64,000 nucleotides of DNA from an uncultured Actinomycetaceae bacterium (lineage in GTDB: Bacteria > Actinomycetota > Actinomycetes > Actinomycetales > Actinomycetaceae), in contig CABQJD010000001.1 in assembly GCA_902464405.1 (NCBI GenBank), positions 186,001-250,000 on the forward strand, in the 5' to 3' direction. Shown one piece after another: positions 26,114-35,077 of this stretch. The notes below the pieces were generated by a model. The model did no database searches. It was not told where the DNA came from and saw only the letters and a program-made list of their open reading frames with translations. A program made the position numbers and the translations under genes. Numbering within the stretch: the first letter of the stretch is position 1; the number at the start of each line of letters is the position of its first letter.

Positions 26114-27531
26114 ATACAATCAGCTTTGCTTCTCAGCTCGCCACTGCGCGCCTGCGTATGCGCCAAGGTGCGGCTCTTCTTGATTCTTTTGCCGTCATTG
26201 CATTTGCTGTTTCAAGCTGGCTTACTCTTACTACGCTGGGTGGTATATGGATGTTTTGGCAGCGTATGCCGAACGTTGAGAAAAACATTGCTCACGTGCT
26301 CGGTGACCCTGAGTATATACGGTATCTTAACGGTTTAGGCGTGACGTATATGGCGTTGGCGTTTATCGCATTGGCACTCCTCACTGTGCCGCTTCTCTCG
26401 CTCGGAATGGCAGCAGCCCGGCTCGGTGCGCAAGGGCGTGCAAAACGGCTTGCTTCGCTCCGTCTCGTGGGAATGACTGCATGGCAGGTACAAAAAGTTT
26501 CCCTCATTGAAACAATGGTGCAGTACGCGATCGGTTTTGCTGTTGGGTTTGTGCTGTACGTGGGATCTCTGCCTGGGTGGCAGGCGCTTTCTTTTCAGGG
26601 AAAGAAAATTGAGATGTCCGAAATGCTCCTGCCGTGGTGGGGCGTACTCGTCACAATCGTATTTTTGGCAGTACTTGCTGCGTTATCTACTCTGCTTGGA
26701 TTAGTGCGCGTAAGTATTTCTCCGTTGGGAGTGGCTCGCCGTTTTTCTCCGCGTGCTTTGAAACTATGGCGCTTCGTTTTCTTGGGTGCTGTTGTGGCTG
26801 CGGCAATTGCTATATTCATGTGCATCGACACTCATTATCTTGAAAATACTCGCGATACTATTCTTGCGATTGGTGCAGCGATGGCATTAGTGATTGTGGG
26901 TGTGAGTATTGCCGGCCCTCTCTTCATTCAGCTGACGGCTCGTTTTGGGCTGTTCACAAGCAATGGAGCGAAGCTTTTAGCAGCTCGGCGCGTGATTGAC
27001 GATCCGCGAGCTGCGTGGCGCAACGTGAACGCTACAGCTCTTATGGGTTTGGTGACGGCGCAGATAGTGTCTGGAGGATTTTTTACGATCTCTTCTGCTG
27101 CTGTGGATAATGCTCAACGAACGTTAGAGGAAATAGCAAGGCATGACGTGACGACAGGTGTTTTTATCGTCTTTGCTTTTACTCTTGTACTTGGCGCTGT
27201 GAGCACTCTTATTCACCAGGCGTCAGACGTATTTGATCGCGCTCCTGGGCAGCGTGCTCTCGTGAACGCTGGTGTAGCGCTCGGCGTCTTCTCAGCAGCT
27301 CGTTTCCGCCAAGTGATGTGGCCATACAGCGTCACCACACTTTTTTCGGTTGTGATAGGAGTGTCGCCAGGGGTTGCTTACGCTGTATTCAATGGTTATT
27401 CCATAAGCTCCGATATGAGGTGGTTAGCTATTATGGTGGCACTTGGCACAATTATCACTCTAGGTGCTGTAGCGCTCACTATCCCGATTGAGCGGCGGGT
27501 GCTCACCGTGCAAGCTCGCCGAAATGATTAA
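26110..27531 (+). CDS. FtsX-family ABC transporter permease
   Basis: 473 residues with about ten hydrophobic helices. The segment SLGMAAARLGAQGRAKRLASLRLVGMTAWQV is the cytoplasmic FtsX coupling motif, and a related one (DRAPGQRALVNAGVALG) occurs near the C-terminus. This gives two FtsX units in one chain, as in actinobacterial single-permease exporters. It lacks a large extracellular domain. It partners the overlapping ATPase. Confidence 0.88.
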   Translation: MNTISFASQLATARLRMRQGAALLDSFAVIAFAVSSWLTLTTLGGIWMFWQRMPNVEKNIAHVLGDPEYIRYLNGLGVTYMALAFIALALLTVPLLSLGMAAARLGAQGRAKRLASLRLVGMTAWQVQKVSLIETMVQYAIGFAVGFVLYVGSLPGWQALSFQGKKIEMSEMLLPWWGVLVTIVFLAVLAALSTLLGLVRVSISPLGVARRFSPRALKLWRFVFLGAVVAAAIAIFMCIDTHYLENTRDTILAIGAAMALVIVGVSIAGPLFIQLTARFGLFTSNGAKLLAARRVIDDPRAAWRNVNATALMGLVTAQIVSGGFFTISSAAVDNAQRTLEEIARHDVTTGVFIVFAFTLVLGAVSTLIHQASDVFDRAPGQRALVNAGVALGVFSAARFRQVMWPYSVTTLFSVVIGVSPGVAYAVFNGYSISSDMRWLAIMVALGTIITLGAVALTIPIERRVLTVQARRND

Positions 27532-27666
27532 GGGTGTTGTGTAAATTAAAAAAGGAAACTCAGCTCCTTCCACGCTAGGATACGCTCTCTGAGGAAATGC
27601 GAACAGCCTGTATCTGCGATATTATTGCCGCTTATAAGGCTGAGAAGAGATAGACGTGGAGGGGGC

Positions 27667-28539
27667 ATGATTTCTTTCAATGGTTTGTTTTCTGGATCAA
27701 ACGATGAACGTGCGCAGTTGCTTACCCATATCCAGAAGTGACATGAAGAAGGTGAGAATCAAAAAATTATCGATGCAATTGCCGAAATCCCTGAAGAAGA
27801 GCGTGGATATGAGCTTATCTCTTTGCTTGCTCGTGCGTTTATTAACTTAGCGATGACGACTTCAAATAAAGTATTTTATACACGAGCTGAAGAGCTTTTG
27901 CGCTCTGTTGAAACTGAAGGCTTGAACGATTCGATGTGGCACTATCGTATGGGATATGCCCTCTACTACATGGATCGTGAAGAAGAAGCGCTGCTGTATC
28001 TGAGGCAAGCATCGGCTCTTGACCCTGAACATTCTGAGGCTCGTAATCTTATTTCTGTATGTGAGCAATACATTGAGCGTTCGCGAGATATTGCGCCTGT
28101 GACGATTGAGCGTATGCAGGAATTTTTTGATGAAAGTGGGTATAGCTACGGTGTGGAAGCGCCTCAGAGGATTAGATCAGGATTCATGGGAAATCCTTTT
28201 GGGTTCGAACTCCATGAAGGAGAGTGTGTGTCGATGTGGGCTGCTTGGGCGCCTGATCTTCCTATTGAGCTTCGTACACAGCTGCTAAACGTTTGTAATG
28301 AGTGGAACAATAATACGCGATGCCCAAAAGCTTATGTGCAGGTAAAAGATGATGGTTCGCTATGGGTTTGCTGTGAGCATCAGATGCTTATCAGGCATGG
28401 GTGCGCCACTCATCAGCTTTTTCAAAATATATTTGTGTTTATTCGTACTGCGAGCGCTTTCTTTGAAGGGCTGGAAGAGCAGTTTCCTCAGTTTAAGCAG
28501 GAAGGTTCTTCCGATTCTTCAGAAAGCGTAGACGAATAA
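27667..28539 (+). pseudogene. TPR-YbjN protein gene interrupted by an in-frame TGA
   Basis: ATG 27667 follows GGAGGGGG and opens a frame that continues to 28539 (291 codons) except for TGA at codon 25 (27739-27741). The sequence on both sides fits one protein: ...LLTHIQK then HEEGENQKIIDAIAEIPEEERGYELISLLARA, as in TPR proteins where I would expect Trp at the stop position. TPR-like helices cover about 30-130, and a YbjN-type domain (CNEWNNNTRCPKAYVQV) covers about 160-275. A single TGG to TGA change would explain it. The downstream part has no convincing start codon with a ribosome site. Other genes here use TGA as stop and TGG as Trp, so recoding is unlikely. Confidence 0.75.
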
Positions 28540-28583
28540 GGCTTCTTGCGATTGCTGTTTCCTTATATGTTGCGCTGGTATAT

Positions 28584-28612
28584 TTGCCGTTTTGCGCTAT
28601 CGTCGATACTAT
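28584..28612 (+). promoter_or_regulatory. Promoter of tRNA-Ser(CGA)
   Basis: TTGCCG (-35), a 17-base spacer and TACTAT (-10, 28607-28612) end seven bases before the tRNA 5' end at 28620. Confidence 0.75.
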
Positions 28613-28619
28613 TGCTAGC

Positions 28620-28707
28620 GGTAGCGTGTCCGAGCGGCCGAAGGTGCAGCACTCGAAATGCTGTGTACGGTAACCCCGTACCGCGGGTTCAAATCCCGCC
28701 GCTACCG
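28620..28707 (+). tRNA. tRNA-Ser (anticodon CGA)
   Basis: Acceptor GGTAGCG/CGCTACC, a class II variable arm and an anticodon loop CTCGAAA give CGA. The discriminator is G and CCA is not encoded. It has its own promoter and a terminator-like hairpin that is also the first unit of the tandem array. Confidence 0.95.
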
Positions 28708-28714
28708 CGAGGAG

Positions 28715-28751
28715 AAAAATGCCCCAAGCGCTTGCGCTTGAGGGCATTTTT
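28715..28751. terminator. Terminator of tRNA-Ser(CGA)
   Basis: GCCC, AAGCG, loop CTTG, CGCTT, GGGC form an interrupted stem flanked by AAAAAT and ATTTTT, so it can act on both strands. It is the first hairpin of the 104-bp repeat array. Confidence 0.8.
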
Positions 28752-29120
28752 CGACGAAGCGGTACGCAAAATCGCGTAGCGGTTTTGCGAGTACCGTGAG
28801 GTGTGGTGGTGTGGTGTTGGTGTGTCTCGAGCGCTTGCGCTTGAGGGCATTTTTGGGCGTTGCTGGTACGCAAAATCGCGTAGCGGTTTTGCGAGTACCG
28901 TGTGGTGTGGTGGTGTGGTGTTGGTGTGTCTCGAGCGCTTGCGCTTGAGGGCATTTTTGGGCGTTGCTGGTACGCAAAATCGCGTAGCGGTTTTGCGAGT
29001 ACCGTGTGGTGTGGTGGTGTGGTGTTGGTGTGTCTCGAGCGCTTGCGCTTGAGGGCATTTTTGGGCGTTGCTGGTACGCAAAATCGCGTAGCGGTTTTGC
29101 GAGTACCGTGAGGTGTGGTG
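28727..29120. repeat. Four-copy 104-bp tandem array, two hairpins per unit
   Basis: Units begin at 28727, 28830, 28934 and 29038 (periods 103, 104, 104; the last unit is cut at about 83 bases). Units 2 and 3 are identical by eye. Each holds hairpin 1 (AGCG-CTTG-CGCT followed by GAGGGCATTTTT), hairpin 2 (GGTACGCAAAA pairing with TTTTGC-GA-GTACC, a two-base bulge) and a GT-rich spacer. Hairpin 1 of unit 1 is the tRNA-Ser(CGA) terminator. Because 104 is not a multiple of three, the long open frames running through the array on both strands are repeat artefacts rather than genes. I see no such repeat elsewhere in the window. Confidence 0.9.
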
Positions 29121-29405
29121 AATCCTTGAGGCTCTTTTCAGCGGTATACGCCTGAGGGATGAATAAGTGGAATGAAGCGCGTATGATGCACAGCGCACAT
29201 AATCGAATATGTGGGTATATGCTCGGGATAGAGATATTCAGGCGGACTGGTTTATCGCTGGTGCGCTATGCGCTATAACCTGCTGGGAAGCTCGGAGCGT
29301 TCGCACCGTTTCGCTCGGGCGGTGATTAACGTATGCCAATGCCGCTCAAAGGAAACGAAACTCTCCTCCTCCCTCAAACCTCAAAACCTGCTGGTGAGCG
29401 AGTTG
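29121..29405. other. Intergenic, no gene seen
   Basis: About 285 bases between the tandem array and the convergent diacylglycerol-kinase-family gene. No supported gene, RNA or repeat. Confidence 0.6.
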
Positions 29406-30506
29406 TTAGCGATGATCGTTCGAAAGGATACTAGTATCAGATGCTTTTAGGATGGCCAGCGTGAGTGCCTGCGGCACAATATTCACGCGTACTTCGGTGC
29501 TTTCGTGCACGATCCCGTCTATATTCCACAGAAGCTTTTTCCCATCTGTGCGCTGCACTGCGAGTTCGCTAATTGCTGCTGTGTGAACTCTATGATTTTT
29601 GAGGTGGCTTCCTTTGCGGTAGCTCCCTAAAAGTTTCCCAAACTGAGCAAGATTGAGAGAATCGACGTAAAGTAAATTAGCTTGGGCGTCATCGATACGG
29701 GCATGAGGCAGAGGATAATATCCACTTCCGTAATACTGCCCGTTTCCAACGAGCATGACGATACATTCTTGTGCGACTGTGACGCTCATTTCCCGCTCTC
29801 CGCGGGCGAGTGCCTCGATTGTTTTGAGCGGGCCTGGCAGTGATTTTTGCTGTTCTCCCAGTGAATATGTGATATGCAGGGGTATATTCTTTTCCTGCAA
29901 CGCTGTTTGAGCCACTCCGGCGACGTATGAGAGCGAGCCGAGCTTAGGGTGACGATTTTTTGCTTCGATGGCTTTTTGAAGTACTTCTGTGTCGTATCCT
30001 AGCGAAAAAACATTGACGCAATAAAGATCGTTTACTTTAAGTGCATCGATTGGCTGAAACTGTGCAGTCAGAGTTTGCTCTACGAGCGTCAAAGCAAATT
30101 TCTTTGATGTTTTTCCACCATAGATCATGCGAGCGAAATCGTTGCCAGTTCCCATAGGAAGTACACCGAAAGCGCACTCCTTGCCAGCGAGAGCATTTCC
30201 TACCTCGTTTACGGAACCGTCGCCGCCAGCAATATAGACCACGCCGTGCGATCCCCACCATTTATCCCATTCTCGGGCGAGCGTTGCTACGTCGTCAGGT
30301 CCTCGTGTGAGGGAGATAGTGACGATTCCAGCTTCTTTGCGTGAGGCGCCAACGGAGGTATGAGTTGCGTGTGGGTAGCAGCGCACAATCTCTGAAATAA
30401 GTTCGTTCGCCAGCCCTTTTCCTGCTCCTCGGCTCAGAATGAAGCGAATATGCTTTCGCTGTGATGTAGGGGCGGATTGCTGGAAGTTGCCATGCAAACT
30501 GATCAT
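29406..30506 (-). CDS. Diacylglycerol/lipid kinase family protein
   Basis: 366 residues of the DAGK catalytic family (DgkB/YegS-like), predicted to phosphorylate a lipid such as diacylglycerol at the membrane. Key motifs are FILSRGAGKG at the N-terminus, the nucleotide loop YIAGGDGSVNEVGNAL (GGDGS where GGDGT is commoner) and VLPMGTGNDFARM. The C-terminal beta domain ends AILKAS. The ATG follows a TACGAT hexamer by six bases, so the mRNA is probably leaderless although the DASS gene lies only 48 bases upstream. Confidence 0.9.
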   Translation of the reverse strand: MISLHGNFQQSAPTSQRKHIRFILSRGAGKGLANELISEIVRCYPHATHTSVGASRKEAGIVTISLTRGPDDVATLAREWDKWWGSHGVVYIAGGDGSVNEVGNALAGKECAFGVLPMGTGNDFARMIYGGKTSKKFALTLVEQTLTAQFQPIDALKVNDLYCVNVFSLGYDTEVLQKAIEAKNRHPKLGSLSYVAGVAQTALQEKNIPLHITYSLGEQQKSLPGPLKTIEALARGEREMSVTVAQECIVMLVGNGQYYGSGYYPLPHARIDDAQANLLYVDSLNLAQFGKLLGSYRKGSHLKNHRVHTAAISELAVQRTDGKKLLWNIDGIVHESTEVRVNIVPQALTLAILKASDTSILSNDHR

Positions 30507-30512
30507 ATTTTA

Positions 30513-30518
30513 ATCGTA
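30513..30518 (-). promoter_or_regulatory. -10 element TACGAT for the lipid-kinase gene
   Basis: On the minus strand, TACGAT, six bases (TAAAAT), then ATG 30506. There is no ribosome site. Confidence 0.65.
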
Positions 30519-30554
30519 ACGAGAAATATGAAAAGGTTTTAGTTGGCACGGCTT

Positions 30555-31970
30555 TTACGAGATTGCTGAAACCCATACAAAACCGATTCCTGCGATAAGA
30601 AGTATCTCTATTGCGGATACGATAAAGCCTGTACGCCACCATTCTTTTTGGCTCATGTAGCCAGCAGAATAGTAGATTGCGGCAGTTCCTGTGCCATAGT
30701 GGGTGGTGCTTGGCGAAATGCAGGTGAGCATAGCAAAAACCATGCCAATCACTAAAGGATTCATTCCCTGCTCTGCAAGGATTCCAACAAATGGGAGGAA
30801 AAATGCTTGCAGATGCACGAGCAGGCTCGTGAGGAAATAGTGAATATATACGTAAAAGAGAGCTAAAACTACATAGAGAGCGATTGGGTTCATTCCAGCG
30901 ATAGGGGTTTGGATTGCGGAAACAATCCACGAAATCACGCCTTCTTTATTGAGATAGTCTGTGATAGCGATGAGAGGAGCGAGCCATAAAAGTATGTCCC
31001 ATGCTTTTTCTTCTTTGAGCACTTCTTTATAGGAAACGATGCGCATGGCGAGCAAGGCGATTATTCCAACTAATGCTGTGGTGGTGGGGTGTATTGCAAG
31101 CTTATTTCCTAATGCCCACATTGCGATCATGAGCGTGAATGTGCCTGAGAGGAGGAGTTCCGCTTGTGAAAACTTTCCCATGTGAGCTAGCTGGGTGCGT
31201 GCAAAATTTTGGATAGCGAGCATATCGGCTTTGCTGAGATCGGGTTTGTGCAGGCAATAGATCACCCAAGGTACGATGACGATTGCGAGAATAATGGGCA
31301 CACTCGCGTAAAGAAACCAGTCTATCCACGAGATGTGCAGGTCGAAAGTGGTGTTGAGCATTTCGATAGCGAGAGGGTTAGTTGCCATTGCCGTCAGGAA
31401 AAGAGCACCGATCGTGAGATTGAGCTGGAAGCTTGCCATAAAGAGGAAAGCTCCGATTTTCTTGTTGCTTTCTTGCTGTGAGCTGCTTTTTGCCGCATCG
31501 GCAAGTGCTTGAGTGATGGGATAAAGAATTCCAGCTCCACGGGCATTTGTGTTGGGCACGAAAGGAGCAATAAGGCAGTCACACAAGCTGATCGCATAAA
31601 CGATTCCGAGTGGATGCCAACCTATCTTTACGATGAGAAGGTATGCGATTCGGTGCCCAAGGGAAGTATTGCGAAAAGCGATAGCAGCGAAAAATGCAAA
31701 CAGCACGAGCCATACAGCAGGGTTTCCAAAGCCAGCAAGTATGGTGGCAATAGGCATAGCTTTGCTTAAGGCGAGTGCGCATATCAGAATAAGAGCAAGT
31801 TCACCGATTTTCCCAGCATTGAGCAGGCAAGCCAAAATAAATCCGATAAAGAGCGCGAGTGTGCGCCAGCCTTCTGTGCTAGTACTGTGCGGCGCTGGAA
31901 TAAAGGCGAGAGCGCAAGCGATAATCATAGCGATACATAGTCTTGTGGGCTGTAGTGTGGTGGTTTTCAT
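30555..31970 (-). CDS. DASS-family (SLC13) anion transporter
   Basis: 471 residues with about 11-12 hydrophobic helices. VPNTNARGAGILYPI and the second-half STTHYGTGTAAIYYSAGY are the paired conserved loops of the divalent anion:sodium symporter family, whose members carry citrate, dicarboxylates or 2-oxoglutarate. AFRNTSLGHRIAYLLI lies between. The ATG overlaps the stop of the thioesterase gene (ATGA), which places it at the end of the menaquinone operon. I infer import of a C4/C5 acid, possibly 2-oxoglutarate used by MenD, but the substrate is not readable. Confidence 0.88.
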   Translation of the reverse strand: MKTTTLQPTRLCIAMIIACALAFIPAPHSTSTEGWRTLALFIGFILACLLNAGKIGELALILICALALSKAMPIATILAGFGNPAVWLVLFAFFAAIAFRNTSLGHRIAYLLIVKIGWHPLGIVYAISLCDCLIAPFVPNTNARGAGILYPITQALADAAKSSSQQESNKKIGAFLFMASFQLNLTIGALFLTAMATNPLAIEMLNTTFDLHISWIDWFLYASVPIILAIVIVPWVIYCLHKPDLSKADMLAIQNFARTQLAHMGKFSQAELLLSGTFTLMIAMWALGNKLAIHPTTTALVGIIALLAMRIVSYKEVLKEEKAWDILLWLAPLIAITDYLNKEGVISWIVSAIQTPIAGMNPIALYVVLALFYVYIHYFLTSLLVHLQAFFLPFVGILAEQGMNPLVIGMVFAMLTCISPSTTHYGTGTAAIYYSAGYMSQKEWWRTGFIVSAIEILLIAGIGFVWVSAIS

Positions 31971-32356
31971 GCGGATATTTCCTCAGTTTCTTTAATGTAG
32001 AGGGTAACGGTCGAAATGTTGAATGGCTTTCCCGTATGGTTCAAGGTTTGTTCTACACGCCATATATGGATTGTTTTTCCGTTATGTTCAAGAAAAGCGC
32101 GCACATGGCATCTGCTTCCGAGCTGCACAGGGCGAAGATGATGAGTTTCCAGGCTCACTCCCAGCGCTTGAGAGTGAGACGATATTGCGCAGGAAGCTCC
32201 AATACTGGCAGCGTGTTCGGCGATTGCGGCGCTTATTCCTCCGTGTAGATAGCCATGAATTTGTGTGTGTTCATCGCGTACGATCCATTCGCCTTCCACA
32301 AGCATGGGTGTGACGGTATGGAAAGTGACGATATTATCGATCAGGCTCATGCTCAT
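31967..32356 (-). CDS. Hotdog-fold thioesterase, probable DHNA-CoA hydrolase
   Basis: 129 residues of the PaaI/4HBT hotdog family. HGGISAAIAEHAAS is the active-site helix region (catalytic acid Glu in AEHAAS), followed by LGVSLETHHLRPVQLG and a C-terminal strand. Placed directly after menE, its likely reaction is release of 1,4-dihydroxy-2-naphthoate from its CoA ester (MenI role); this is inferred from context. Start 32356 has GGAAAG upstream; an earlier ATG would overlap menE. Confidence 0.8.
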   Translation of the reverse strand: MSMSLIDNIVTFHTVTPMLVEGEWIVRDEHTQIHGYLHGGISAAIAEHAASIGASCAISSHSQALGVSLETHHLRPVQLGSRCHVRAFLEHNGKTIHIWRVEQTLNHTGKPFNISTVTLYIKETEEISA

Positions 32357-32397
32357 GTTCTTTCCGTTTAGTTTTCTGCGTGCATTGAGCGCGGGAT

Positions 32398-34002
32398 TTA
32401 GCATTCGCACAGCATATATTTTTTTACTTTTCCTACTGCCGTTTTTGGTAGTTCATCAAGCCAGATAAAGCGCTGGGGTATTTTGTATGCGGCGAGATAT
32501 CGAGAGCAAAATTTTTTCAGTTCTTCTGTTGAAGGTAGCGGTGAAGATGATGAGGATAGCGTAGATGTGGGTGCTTGCGTATCTGAAAGACTATATGAAG
32601 GATCTGGCACGATATATGCCCACGGCACTTGGCTCCACACGGGATCGCTATGCCCAACCACGGCTGCCTCGGCAATAGCAGGGTGCTCTACAAGGCAGTG
32701 TTCAATATCTGCAGGATAAATATTTTCTCCGCCTGAAATAATCAGATCTGTGAGCCTGCTTTTCACGTAAAGATATCCATCGTCGTCAAGATATCCGATA
32801 TCGCCAGTTTTATACCAGCCGTCGGCAGTGAAAGAAGCGGCATAGGCGGCATCTTTATTAAGATAGCCTATGCATAGAGCAGGGGATTTGATTTGGATTT
32901 CTCCCACCTCAGGTGAGTTTCCTTGAGGGTGAGTGCAGATGCTTGAGTCGCTGCTGATCCGCAGTTGATTAGAAAAGAGAGGAATTCCTGAAGACCCCGC
33001 TTTTTCAGAGGGAAGATGCCAAAGAGGAGTGGCAATTACCTGAGAGCAGGTTTCGCTCATGCCGAAAGAGCGTATAACGGGGATATTCTTTTGAGCGCAT
33101 CTTTCCAGCAGAGAATTTTCGAAGAATCCGCCACCTAAAAGCATATAGCGAAAACTTTTGGGATAGGATTTTTCTCCAAGATCTTCGACGAGAGCGCGAA
33201 GTGCATAGGTGACGACTGAAACGATTGTTGCTTTTTCTTCAAGAATGAGCGTATTGATAGCGTTGGGATTGAATTTTTTGAATAGGTAAACGGGGATGCC
33301 GTAGATAATTCCTCGAAGCAAAATAGATAAACCGCTGATGTGGTAGAGCGGCGTGAAGCATACCCACGCATCGTGCTCGTTTAAGCCCGTGTTGAGCACA
33401 GCGGCGAGAGCTGAAGAATAATGGTTACCGTATGTTTGGAGTACTCCTTTAGGGCTTCCTGTGGTCCCCGAGGTGTAAAGAATACTCATTACGGAATCTG
33501 GATCCCACTCGTTGAGAATATGTGTGCGTGGAGTGTGATCGCTTAGGGCAGGTGTTTCGCACTGGTATGTACCAGCAGTATGTATATCGCCTATCGGTAT
33601 GGGAGTGATGGTATGTTCGGGAAGCAAAGCTTGCAACTCTTGTATGCTGTCTTTTGCCTCATCGCAGTAAATAATTTCGTGTAAATCGGCATCAACGATT
33701 TGATAGCGAAGCTCAACAGGAGATAAACGAGTATTGAGCATCACTATTTGTACTCCGAGCTGCATAAGTGCCGTAATTGTGATGTAGAAACTATCAGTAT
33801 TGCTTGGTAGTAAACCGATGCGGCAAGGAGTATCGGTGCTGGCTTTTCTATCGGGTTTCACAGAGGGGACGATTTGTATGAGACGCGAAGCCGTATGCAG
33901 GCTTTCGTGATAAAGCTGGGCAAAGGTATATTCTCTATTTTCGTATACTAAGGCGCAGGAATCTGGGGAAGAGTATGCGCGTTGCCGAAGCCAGTTATCC
34001 AT
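32398..34002 (-). CDS. menE: o-Succinylbenzoate-CoA ligase
   Basis: Activates o-succinylbenzoate with ATP and CoA in menaquinone synthesis. 534 residues of the adenylate-forming superfamily: P-loop ILYTSGTTGSPKGVL, RSFGMSETCSQV, YKTGDIGYLDDDGYLYVKSR and the C-terminal lysine motif TAVGKVKKY. Family alone would allow other acyl-CoA ligases; the flanking menB and thioesterase genes support MenE. It carries a Ser-rich insert (about 475-495, SSSSSPLPS) in the C-terminal subdomain. AAGAAAG lies upstream of the ATG. Confidence 0.88.
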   Translation of the reverse strand: MDNWLRQRAYSSPDSCALVYENREYTFAQLYHESLHTASRLIQIVPSVKPDRKASTDTPCRIGLLPSNTDSFYITITALMQLGVQIVMLNTRLSPVELRYQIVDADLHEIIYCDEAKDSIQELQALLPEHTITPIPIGDIHTAGTYQCETPALSDHTPRTHILNEWDPDSVMSILYTSGTTGSPKGVLQTYGNHYSSALAAVLNTGLNEHDAWVCFTPLYHISGLSILLRGIIYGIPVYLFKKFNPNAINTLILEEKATIVSVVTYALRALVEDLGEKSYPKSFRYMLLGGGFFENSLLERCAQKNIPVIRSFGMSETCSQVIATPLWHLPSEKAGSSGIPLFSNQLRISSDSSICTHPQGNSPEVGEIQIKSPALCIGYLNKDAAYAASFTADGWYKTGDIGYLDDDGYLYVKSRLTDLIISGGENIYPADIEHCLVEHPAIAEAAVVGHSDPVWSQVPWAYIVPDPSYSLSDTQAPTSTLSSSSSPLPSTEELKKFCSRYLAAYKIPQRFIWLDELPKTAVGKVKKYMLCEC

Positions 34003-34096
34003 AAAATACTTTCTTATTATTTTTTATTACTTTTTCCTATACGGATTTTTACTTATATGGGCTGTATGAGCTGAGTTGCTTTCAGGCACAATAATT

Positions 34097-34915
34097 TCAG
34101 GGAAATTTTGGAAAAGCATCAAAATCAGGAGTCCGTTTTTCAATAAAAGCATTTTTGCCTTCTTTTGCTTCATCTGTGGTGTAGTACAAAAGCGTGGCAT
34201 CACCAGCAAATTGTTGAAGTCCAGCAAGCCCGTCAGTATCAGCATTAAAGGCACCTTTGATTAGCCGCAGAGCCGTTGGCGACATTTCCAATATGCGTTC
34301 ACACCATTGCAGCGTCACTTTTTCTACGTCTTCGAGAGGCACAACGGTATTTACCCATCCCATCTCATATGCTTCTTGTGCGGTGTATTGCCTGCACATA
34401 AACCAGACTTCTTTTGCTCGTTTATGCCCAATCACTCTGGCAAGATAGCCTGATCCGTATCCGGCATCAAAGGAGCCGACGTGCGGGCCAGTCTGCCCAT
34501 AGCGGGCATTATCTGCAGAAATCGTCATATCACACACAAGCTGAAGGACGTTTCCTCCTCCGATAGACCATCCTTTTACCATGGCTAGTACTGGTTTAGG
34601 AATAATGCGGATTAGCCGCTGAAGATCGAGCACGTTGAGGCGAGGAATACCGTCTGTGCCAACGTATCCTCCATGCCCGCGCACTTTCTGATCGCCGCCA
34701 GAGCAGAAAGCTTTATCGCCAGCTCCCGTGAGAATAATAACTCCGATAGTCGGGTCGTCTCGGCATATCGTGAAAGCGTCAATCATTTCGCAGACGGTAG
34801 TGGGAGTAAAAGCGTTGTGCACATGCGGGCGATTGATCGTAATTTTTGCAATTTTCTGAGAACGTTCGAAAAGGATTTCTGTGTATTCTTTTATTGTTTC
34901 CCATGTTTGGCTCAT
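34097..34915 (-). CDS. menB: 1,4-Dihydroxy-2-naphthoyl-CoA synthase
   Basis: Crotonase-fold enzyme closing the naphthoquinone ring. 272 residues. The family signatures FCSGGDQKVRGHGGYVG, VKGWSIGGGNVLQLVCD and GPHVGSFDAGYGSGYLARV are all present, with the catalytic Asp and Tyr in the last. I start at 34915 (MSQTWETIKEY), which has GAAAGGC upstream; a start 96 bases further up has no ribosome site. First gene of the menB-menE-thioesterase-DASS run. Confidence 0.96.
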   Translation of the reverse strand: MSQTWETIKEYTEILFERSQKIAKITINRPHVHNAFTPTTVCEMIDAFTICRDDPTIGVIILTGAGDKAFCSGGDQKVRGHGGYVGTDGIPRLNVLDLQRLIRIIPKPVLAMVKGWSIGGGNVLQLVCDMTISADNARYGQTGPHVGSFDAGYGSGYLARVIGHKRAKEVWFMCRQYTAQEAYEMGWVNTVVPLEDVEKVTLQWCERILEMSPTALRLIKGAFNADTDGLAGLQQFAGDATLLYYTTDEAKEGKNAFIEKRTPDFDAFPKFP

Positions 34916-35077
34916 ATGTTTGCCTTTCGATCTTCGATATTTACTAGTGTATATTTTCCCTGTTTTTTGGTGTGAAATCGGTGTGAAATTACTGCAAAAT
35001 TTCGCAGACAAATTCTATCTGGCACCGTGCTGGAACTGCTGTTAAGCAGTATTTGTACGGCGTACTCTTGATTGTGT

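Noticed and set aside
27739..27741. Selenocysteine or Trp recoding of TGA
   Set aside because: No SECIS-like hairpin is evident directly after it, and many genes here end in TGA and use TGG for Trp.
28689..29198. Long open frames on both strands across the 104-bp array, encoding repeated His/Thr-rich or Val/Gly-rich peptides
   Set aside because: They arise from the repeat structure; the unit length is not a multiple of three, there is no ribosome site, and the composition is unlike neighbouring genes.
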